From positions 124,001 through 188,000 of the forward strand of contig CAYMCZ010000003.1 of NCBI GenBank assembly GCA_964389285.1: a stretch of DNA of 64,000 bases, given 5' to 3'. Source of the DNA: Alectryocaccobium sp964389285 (GTDB lineage Bacteria; Bacillota; Clostridia; Lachnospirales; Lachnospiraceae). Shown here in pieces: positions 58,142 through 64,000 of the stretch. Every line of letters begins with the position of its first letter. Within the stretch, counting starts at the first letter, position 1. The translations under genes were made by a program, and so were the position numbers. Under the pieces are notes generated by a model that saw only the letters and a program-made list of their open reading frames with translations, was not told the origin of the DNA and did no database searches.

Positions 58142-58783
58142 TCATCCATTCTTCCCTTCGTCAGGCAGTCTATCATTCTTGTTCGAAACTGTCGCCTTGA
58201 TTGCCCCTGAGCAATGAATCCTTACGACACGATTTTCATCTGTTTCTGACAGTTTTCGCAGCTCATCCAAATAAGGCCTGACATACTCCGGCCTGCGTAT
58301 GCCTATAACGCGGAAGATCTCCGGCGCCTCCATCCTTACCTTGTCATCCGCATCATACAACAGTTTCTCGAATATAGGCATATGTTTTTCATAAATATCC
58401 GGTGTGTTCACAGCGATGTTTTCCGATGCCCAGATGAAATTCAGGCGAACCCTCGCATCTTCATCTGTTGCAAAGCGGAACAGTCCCTCCCAGTATTGTT
58501 CGACCGCAGAGAAATTTCCCCTTCCAATCCTGCCCAGAGCATTGACGGCACGTTCCCTTAAAAGCGGCACATCGCTGTCACAAAAAGCCGCAACAGCCGG
58601 AACACACTTTTCAACGGAAGCCGGAAACGCAAGTCCCATTTCGCCGAGAAGCCAGAGTGCTTTGGCCTGTATTTTTACAGACTCATAGTCCAGAAGAGAA
58701 AAAATATAAGGTATGTTTTCTTCCCATTTGTTCCTGGATTTTGTTAATAATCCAAGTTCTTTATAAAGTTCTGATTCGCTCAA
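58142..58783 (-). CDS. HEAT-repeat protein
   Basis: A 213-residue all-helical protein built of five or six HEAT-like repeats (VKIQAKALWLLGEMGLAFPA, DVPLLRERAVNALGRIGRGN, ARVRLNFIWASENIAVNTPD and DKVRMEAPEIFRVIGIRRPE). Such scaffolds bind other proteins; no further function is known. Start TTG at 58783 with GAGGTGG seven bases upstream. It is immediately before the promoter of the flavoprotein operon. Confidence 0.82.
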   Translation of the reverse strand: MSESELYKELGLLTKSRNKWEENIPYIFSLLDYESVKIQAKALWLLGEMGLAFPASVEKCVPAVAAFCDSDVPLLRERAVNALGRIGRGNFSAVEQYWEGLFRFATDEDARVRLNFIWASENIAVNTPDIYEKHMPIFEKLLYDADDKVRMEAPEIFRVIGIRRPEYVRPYLDELRKLSETDENRVVRIHCSGAIKATVSNKNDRLPDEGKNG

Positions 58784-59038
58784 TCTATAACCACCTCAAA
58801 CAACTGCGTTTCTTCAATGAACATATCACAGAGAGCGACAATCCTTTCGAAAAAGAGACCGATATGCGTTCACGCATTTATCTGCCTTTTTTCAAACCGG
58901 AGAAGGAGGGATTTAAGCGAGTAACGAGCCGAATGGATCGAGCCAAAGCAGCCGCGGGAGCTTGCTCACGAAAGGCTGTTTTGGCGAAGAGACATATGGC
59001 GACAGACGGTATGAGCATGAAGCGAAGCGGAATGCGAA

Positions 59039-59320
59039 TGCCGGCTCGTTACGAGCTTAACTAAGCGAAGCGACTGCCGACTCGTTACGAGCTTAACTAA
59101 GCGAAGCGAATGCCGGCTCGTTACGAGCTTAACTAAGCGAAGCGACTGCCGGCTCGTTACGAGCTNNNNNNNNNNNNNNNNNNNNNNNNNNNNNNNNNNN
59201 NNNNNNNNNNNNNNNNNNNNNNNNNNNNNNNNNNNNNNNNNNNNNNNNNNNNNNNNNNNNNNNNNTGCCGGCTCGTTACGAGCTTAACTAAGCGAAGCGA
59301 CTGCCGGCTCGTTACGAGCT
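59039..59320 (+). repeat. 36-bp tandem repeat array interrupted by gap
   Basis: Unit TGCCGGCTCGTTACGAGC-TTAACTAAGCGAAGCGAC at 59039, 59075 (one A/G change and a final A), 59111, partly 59147, then after the gap at 59266 and partly 59302. Each unit includes the palindrome GCTCGT-T-ACGAGC. No unique spacers exist. Copy number is unknown due to the gap. Confidence 0.85.
59166..59265. other. Assembly gap (100 N)
   Basis: Exactly 100 N in the middle of the tandem array, a placeholder for an unknown length. The true number of units is not known. Confidence 0.98.
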
Positions 59321-59322
59321 GC

Positions 59323-59410
59323 GGCAGGCTTTGCCTGCCTCGAAGCCCACAGGGCTTCGTCAAAAGAAAAGCACGACATGTACTTGCACAATGTCGCGCT
59401 TTCTTTTGAC
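59323..59410. repeat. Three consecutive hairpins
   Basis: GGCAGGC-TTT-GCCTGCC (59323-59339); CGAAGCCC-ACA-GGGCTTCG (59341-59359); and a long stem GTCAAAAGAAAAGCACGACAT with ATGTCGCGCTTTCTTTTGAC (59359-59410, two mismatches). They fill the space between the array and the right tRNA-like repeat. Confidence 0.7.
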
Positions 59411-59545
59411 GGAGAAGGAGGGATTTGAAGGACCTCCCGATCTCCGGAACCCCTGTAAAATAAGGGCTCCGTAACGTCATCAAAGCAAAAACGTCTTCAA
59501 ATGTCTTCAAAATCGTTTTTCCATATGGCAGCTGCCTATACCGCA

Positions 59546-60904
59546 TTATATAATCGCAGCCATATAGTACGGAAGGTATATCGTTTCGCCATCTCGCTTT
59601 ATATCACCGTCGTGAAGTACATATTGAAGTCCTACACGGTTAGAAAATTTCTTTTTGAAATTCTGCAGGGATTTTATGGCAAACGTCTTTCCGGATTTAG
59701 CTTCTACAGGAATTACCTTCCTGTCCTTTCTGATCAGAAAGTCGATCTCCATTACCGGTTTTCCATTATCATTATATTCAACATAAAAGAGAATCTTATG
59801 ACCGTTACTTCGAAGACATTGGGCCACTACATTCTCCACGAACATTCCTTCATTGATATGAAGTTTATCCGTAAGTATTGCCTTGTAGAAAGCATTATCC
59901 ATATAGGAGCCGTCCCCGAAACTTAAGTTTATCAGGAGTCCGGTATCAAGCAGATAACACTTGAACCGTTCATCGTCCATGCTAAGGGTCAGCGCAGGAC
60001 TTGGATCCGTAACATTCCTTGCCACATTCACGATCATAGCTTCTGAAAGCCAGTTAAGCGGCCCGCTGTACTCGCGGTATCTGGCATTTTTATTAACATG
60101 CGCGAGTTTAAACGTACTGCTTTTTTCATGTTTTGACAATTCTGATGGAATATTTTCCAGAATGTTTCCGACATAGGTACTGTTTTCTTCTTCCTGATTC
60201 TTGATGTCGTTTCTGTACAGGGCAAGTATTTCTTTTTTGACAAAGTCTACTTTTTCAAAATCCTTCTCCCTACAGTAACTTACAACCGCCTGCGGCATTC
60301 CTCCCACACACATATATTCCCTGAATTTACGAAAGATGTCTTTATGCACCTTCCCTAGTGGTTTGAGATTTTCATAACTATAACGCATGAACGGCATTGT
60401 TATCTCGTCGCCCATAGCCATAAGAAACTCCTCAAAATCCAGCGGGAACATCTCTATGGCATATTCCTCCGACGGAATCAGGATCTCTGCCTTCCTGCTC
60501 TTTTTCGTTATCCCGGCAAGAGAGCCCGTTTCGATAAAATCATATCTTCCATCCGCCAGCAGGGTTTTTAAAGCCTGCCTTGCCAGTGGATAGAGCTGGA
60601 TCTCGTCCAGAATGATCAGAGATTCCCGTTTAAAAAGTTTAATGCCGTACTGCATCTGAATAACATTATAAAAATAATCCAGATCCAGCAGACTGTTTAC
60701 AAACAAATCACGGATCGTATCATTTGCGGACTGGAAATTTATCGTAATAAAAGACCTGTATTCGTTATGGCCTAAGTCTTCCGCTATCGTGGTTTTTCCA
60801 ACACGACGCGCGCCTTTTATGAACAATGCATATTCAGGCGCATATTCTTTCTTCCACTTAAGCAATTCATCATAAAGCTTTCTTTTCAGCTTGATCTCTT
60901 GCAT
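59546..60904 (-). CDS. ATP-binding protein, AAA/DUF4143 family
   Basis: A 452-residue protein. N-terminal P-loop FIKGARRVGKTTIAEDLG, Walker B LIILDEIQLYPLARQAL and a sensor-like IETGSLAGI; the C-terminal DUF4143 domain ends with CLRSNGHKILFYVEYNDN and VMEIDFLIRKDRKVIPVEAK, a PD-(D/E)XK-like D-x(n)-E-x-K set. These proteins are frequent in gut Firmicutes, often in several copies; the role is unclear. The ATG at 60904 has AAAGGA; the GTG at 60919 is out of reach of it. Beyond its end lies the repeat region. Confidence 0.88.
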   Translation of the reverse strand: MQEIKLKRKLYDELLKWKKEYAPEYALFIKGARRVGKTTIAEDLGHNEYRSFITINFQSANDTIRDLFVNSLLDLDYFYNVIQMQYGIKLFKRESLIILDEIQLYPLARQALKTLLADGRYDFIETGSLAGITKKSRKAEILIPSEEYAIEMFPLDFEEFLMAMGDEITMPFMRYSYENLKPLGKVHKDIFRKFREYMCVGGMPQAVVSYCREKDFEKVDFVKKEILALYRNDIKNQEEENSTYVGNILENIPSELSKHEKSSTFKLAHVNKNARYREYSGPLNWLSEAMIVNVARNVTDPSPALTLSMDDERFKCYLLDTGLLINLSFGDGSYMDNAFYKAILTDKLHINEGMFVENVVAQCLRSNGHKILFYVEYNDNGKPVMEIDFLIRKDRKVIPVEAKSGKTFAIKSLQNFKKKFSNRVGLQYVLHDGDIKRDGETIYLPYYMAAII

Positions 60905-61001
60905 ATTGCTTCCTTTCACAAAACCTCCATTGCTTCACAATAAAAATATCACAAAATCGCCAGTTTGTAAACGAATTATATCACATTATCTCCAGCCAAA
61001 C

Positions 61002-61025
61002 AAAAACCCGGACATGCGCCGGGTT
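61002..61025 (-). terminator. Terminator of the surface protein gene
   Basis: Minus strand AACCCGG, loop, CCGGGTTTTTG. Lies 98 bases after the last codon of the surface protein gene. Confidence 0.75.
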
Positions 61026-61122
61026 CTTGTTGATAACTCAATTTAAATATTCAGCCTCTCAGATTTTTTACTGATAATCCCTTCAACAGGTGTCCTCTGG
61101 GGGTTGCTCTTCCTGTGCAAAA

Positions 61123-64000
61123 TCAGTACTTTCCATAACGTCTTCTTGCGAACATCGCTGCACCAATTCCCAGTACCGATATTGCGGCCAGGGCCATCCA
61201 TGTTCCCATGGAATTCGGATCACCGGTATTTGCCGCAGTCTTTCCGGATCCGTTGGACGGTGTTTTTGTCGGCGCAGGCGTCGGCGTCTTTGTCGGCTCT
61301 GTCGCTGCCTGCACTTCGAACTCTGTCCCACAGGAACCATCCGTATACAGGAACTCGATGGTATGTTTGCCGACGGCCAACTTGTCGATCAGTTTCGATT
61401 TCAGCGTTACGATGGTGCTGCCGGATTTAGAATCGTACAAGGATACGGCAACGTTGTTGTTGTCGATCTTAATACTGGTGAACTTGCTGTAATCTCCGTT
61501 TGTCTTAAAGGTCAGACCGTCTTTGCCTCCTTTCTGAACCTTCGCGTTTGCGCCTTCGATCACGTTATAGATGTTTTTCCACTGCGCATAGAGTGTGACT
61601 TCCAGATCCTGTACCTCGCCCTTATCGGAGATGGAAGTGCCGGATCCGTCTGCCGCGGTATTCCATCCGGTGAAATAATATCCGGATCTGGTATACGTAT
61701 TGGCCGGCAGCGCTGCCTTTTCTCCCTCATAATACTAGAAATCGGCCATTTCTCCCTGGCCGCTGTTGGCGTCAAAACGGATCGTCAGTTTCCCGAGTTC
61801 CGTATAGGTGTAGGTATATGTCGGATTATCCTTGATTTCGGTTTCCGTATCCGGTGTTTTATCCCAGCTTCCCGCTTTATAGTGCTCTTCCGGTTCGTTT
61901 CCGACCGCCGGAATGTCTTCCGGTTTCAGTGCTAATGCCAGATCTTCATTCTCGTAACGGGAAAGGGTAACGGTTTTATCCGCTGTCGTTTTATCATCCC
62001 ACGCGCCGTTTTTGACTTTGAATGTCACTTTATAAGAGAGCAGCTTCGCTGTGATCGTGGATGTCACGCAGGCCGCTTCAGAATCGTTATGATTCTCATC
62101 CCCCGCAGCCTTGTACCATACATAGTAAGTATCGGGATCAGCCGCTTCGGGAACGTTTGTGCCCCAGCCGTCCGCCGGGGCGGTCTTGTCGTCCGTACCG
62201 AAAGCGTACTGCATCGTACCGCCATACGCAGTGCCTTCGCTGACCAGCTTCTGCGCCTTTCCGCTCCAGGACAGGTCTTTGCCTTCCGGCGCGACAGTCA
62301 CGGACGCGTCCGCTTTATTCACGGTTACGGTCACTTTGCATTCCGCTGCAGCGTATATATCGGTATCTTCCGGCGTGAACACGACGTCATATTCCGTTTT
62401 ATCACTGTCAGAAACAGCAGGCGCTTTTGTGCTGTCCTTCCAGGCAAAGGTGCCCGGTACGTTAGCTTCCCCGCCGGAAAGCGTGCTGTTTTTCAGTGTC
62501 TGTCCGTAGGTGATCGCGGATGCAGAAGGCGCTTTATTGATCTGCGCCGCAGTCTTCGTGATCGTGAATGCAGCGCTTGCTGTTTTTTCACCCCAGGTTA
62601 TTTTTGTCACATAGTTCCCCGCTGCAGAAGGCGCGCCGGAGAGCTTATTGCCATCCGGTTCCGTGCTTCCTTCGCCGGCGGATTTGTAATATACGATCTC
62701 CGGTTCTTCTTCCAGGTTCGGGATATCGGCTTGATAACCGCTGATTGTCGCTTCCTTTGCGGACCCGTCACAGGTAAGATCTTCCGGGGCTTTCAGCGTA
62801 ACGGTTATGCCGTTCTCGTGATAACCGGACGGGCAGTTTTCCGCACTGCAGGCGGCTGTAATGCTCTTTCCGTCTTCCGAAAGCGCATAAACGAACGAAT
62901 GGCCGTTCGCGTTTCCTTCCGTCGTACCGCAGATACTGCAGGTCTTCGGTTCCGTACAGGTCGCGACATGCCACACATGATCGCCCGTTGTCGGGATCGG
63001 GATTTCCCTCAGACCAGAAGCATAGTCAGTGGCATTGTCGCCATTGTCCTGTTCGCAAAACACATACAGTTTATCGCCCGCATCCATCTTGCCGGCCGTG
63101 TTTATTACAACTTCGCCGTCTGTTTCGTTTACCGCGGCGATCTTGCCGTATTTTTTAATTGTCCCTCCGGAGCTGTCTGTGACAATCGCGGAGATATAAT
63201 TACCTGCTGCTCCTCTATATTTTACGGTGACCGCTCCGGATCCACTGTCGTAACTGCCTGCGCAATAGCTGACGTTAAAGCCAGGCGCAAGGCCTTTCAG
63301 CGTTACTTTCCATTCATTATTGCTATTGGTTCCGATTTCCGAAAGAGCGTCGGCGCCTCCGGCGCCGGAAGATTTGCCGCCTGCGGCGGCAGATGTGAAG
63401 AGGACAGATGACAGATTTAAATAAAAAGCGGGACGCACCCCGAGCTCATTAATGCCGACAGTGCCTCCATTGCTGTTGACACCGCCCTTGCCGTCGACGT
63501 ACGCCGTCCCGGAATCACTGTCGCCGGGCGACCGCAGCCACCAGAAGCTGGACGGCCTGCCGGTATTGGCCGGATCCGCCTTACGCAACTCGCTGTTCAC
63601 ATTGTTTGCTTCTGCGACAGAAAGCGGCCACAGAAGAGCGTTCACGGAATCTCCGCTGATATCATTTTCGTTGTGTCCCTCTACGCCGTAATCGGGATTC
63701 CCGCCTGTGAGTGTACGGGATGAGACAGCCGCCTGCTCCTGAGATGTAAATCCACTTGCGATCGCATCAACTTTTGTTTTCAGCGTACTGGTCCCGTAAG
63801 CATTGCTGCTTGTATTTGGATCATACTCCGTATGTCCCAGGTTTTCCTTCGCGAGTAATGTTGCACTGCTGCCGTCATGCCCGATCACATACCAGCTCTG
63901 CCCGCCGTATTTCAGTACCTGCGCTTCGGGTGAATTTGCGTTCTTTGCAAGCGCCCCGGCGCCCATAGACATCGCGGCATCCCCGCTGTCCGCGTAAGCC
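61123..64000 (-). pseudogene. Large sortase-anchored surface protein, interrupted by one in-frame TAG; 5' end outside window
   Basis: The frame is open from the window end to a TAG at 61737-61735, then continues in the same frame to TGA at 61123. Reading through joins TIRFDANSGQGEMADF to YYEGEKAALPANTYTRSGYY and FTGWNTAADGSG, a single InlB-type B repeat, so this stop is a point mutation or error in an otherwise whole gene. The visible start lies after a signal peptide end (AYADSGDAAMSMGAG), so the true start is beyond 64000. Order of domains: DUF6273 (SSFWWLRSPGDSDSG, ELGVRPAFYLNL), a CTEPKTCSICG zinc-like unit, MBG-type Ig-like repeats, InlB repeat, a Thr/Pro-rich stalk (TPTPAPTKTP), and an anchor AANTGD, hydrophobic helix, RRR. 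The first product would be 745 or more residues and lack the wall anchor. Confidence 0.82.

Larger units (their letters stand above)
58898..59426. repeat. Pair of 17-bp direct repeats matching a tRNA-Ser 3' end
   Basis: CGGAGAAGGAGGGATTT at 58898-58914 and 59410-59426. On the minus strand this is AAATCCCTCCTTCTCCG, the T-loop/acceptor 3' end of typical clostridial tRNA-Ser. They enclose the tandem array and hairpins, as attachment-site copies would. No complete tRNA is present at either side. Confidence 0.6.
58784..59545. other. Intergenic repeat region with assembly gap
   Basis: No credible gene. It holds two 17-base tRNA-Ser-end-like direct repeats (58898-58914 and 59410-59426), a roughly 120-base irregular stretch rich in GCGAAGCG and GAGCC, the 36-base tandem array with its N gap, and three hairpins in a row. 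Open frames seen here on both strands only translate repeats. Confidence 0.8.

Noticed and set aside
58657..59064. 135-codon plus-strand frame and the 129-codon minus-strand frame at 59157-59546
   Set aside because: They overlap the HEAT gene, cross repeats or N bases, and translate repeat units such as RQSLRLVKLVTS; no domain or ribosome site.
59039..59320. CRISPR array
   Set aside because: Unit length of 36 bases is CRISPR-like, but copies are directly adjacent with no unique spacers, and no cas genes are seen. It is a plain tandem repeat.
62089..63411. 440-codon plus-strand open frame
   Set aside because: It is the antisense of the surface protein gene, arginine-rich and without recognisable domain; it follows from codon bias of the real gene.

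Overview
The window looks like a Gram-positive anaerobe of the Clostridia, most likely Lachnospiraceae. The evidence is [FeFe]-hydrogenase parts (a hydrogenase C-terminus at the left edge, HydF and a TM1266-type protein), anaerobic ribonucleotide reductase NrdD/NrdG, a K+-dependent-type membrane pyrophosphatase, a DUF3793/flavodoxin pair, AAGGAGG ribosome binding sites, frequent TTG/GTG starts, and Rpn-type PD-(D/E)XK and ISLre2 transposase remnants. A run of exactly 100 N (59166-59265) inside a tandem repeat shows this is a draft scaffold.

Layout. 1-4.4 kb: hydrogenase C-terminus, YgiQ radical SAM protein, hppA. 4.6-8.8 kb: arginine operon argC-argJ-argB-argD on the minus strand, ending at a long hairpin element. 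9-16.5 kb: DegV, tRNA-Lys, then an S-adenosylmethionine cycle cluster (metK, PfkB kinase, MTA/SAH deaminase, SAH-hydrolase family) and murA. 16.6-26 kb: hydF and its ACT-like partner, a D,D-carboxypeptidase lipoprotein, an S1 protein, TPM and zinc-ribbon membrane proteins, tRNA-Leu, a frameshifted flavodoxin with DUF3793 behind an iron-type palindrome, and a lipoprotein. 26-34.4 kb: NSS transporter, nrdDG, an AAA ATPase, two DMT exporters around a phosphopantetheinyl transferase. 34.6-42 kb: DUF1847/methyltransferase/aldolase, the trmN6-ricT-holB-kinase replication/RNA cluster, and a two-component system. 42-48.5 kb: ferredoxin-type aldo/keto reductase, then an accessory stretch with a Fic gene behind palindromes, a BspA-like gene scrap, two eroded Rpn genes, a truncated ISLre2 transposase, an XRE regulator and a winged-helix/nuclease-like protein. 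48.6-58.8 kb: PHP phosphoesterase, SpoIIE-type phosphatase, patatin; then, on the other strand, a ferredoxin-flavoprotein, an osmoprotectant ABC transporter, an ArsC/Spx protein and a macrodomain/class M sirtuin pair. 58.9-64 kb: a 36-bp tandem array flanked by tRNA-Ser-end-like repeats, a DUF4143 ATPase, and a large surface protein interrupted by one in-frame amber codon and cut by the window end.

Most interesting signals. (1) The SAM-cycle cluster pairs an SAH deaminase with a SAH-hydrolase-family enzyme carrying HxExK instead of HxT/xE in the purine pocket, predicting recycling through S-inosylhomocysteine. (2) A SirTM/macrodomain ADP-ribosylation pair sits downstream of an ArsC/Spx protein and osmoprotectant transporter instead of the usual lipoylation genes. 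(3) A Fic gene carries three copies of an 11-bp operator-like motif, one inside its own promoter. (4) A dispersed hairpin family (4.4, 30.0, 34.6 kb), a four-copy 20-bp-phased repeat (46.3 kb), and the 36-bp array are unexplained structures. All functions are inferred from sequence reading alone; no search was run.
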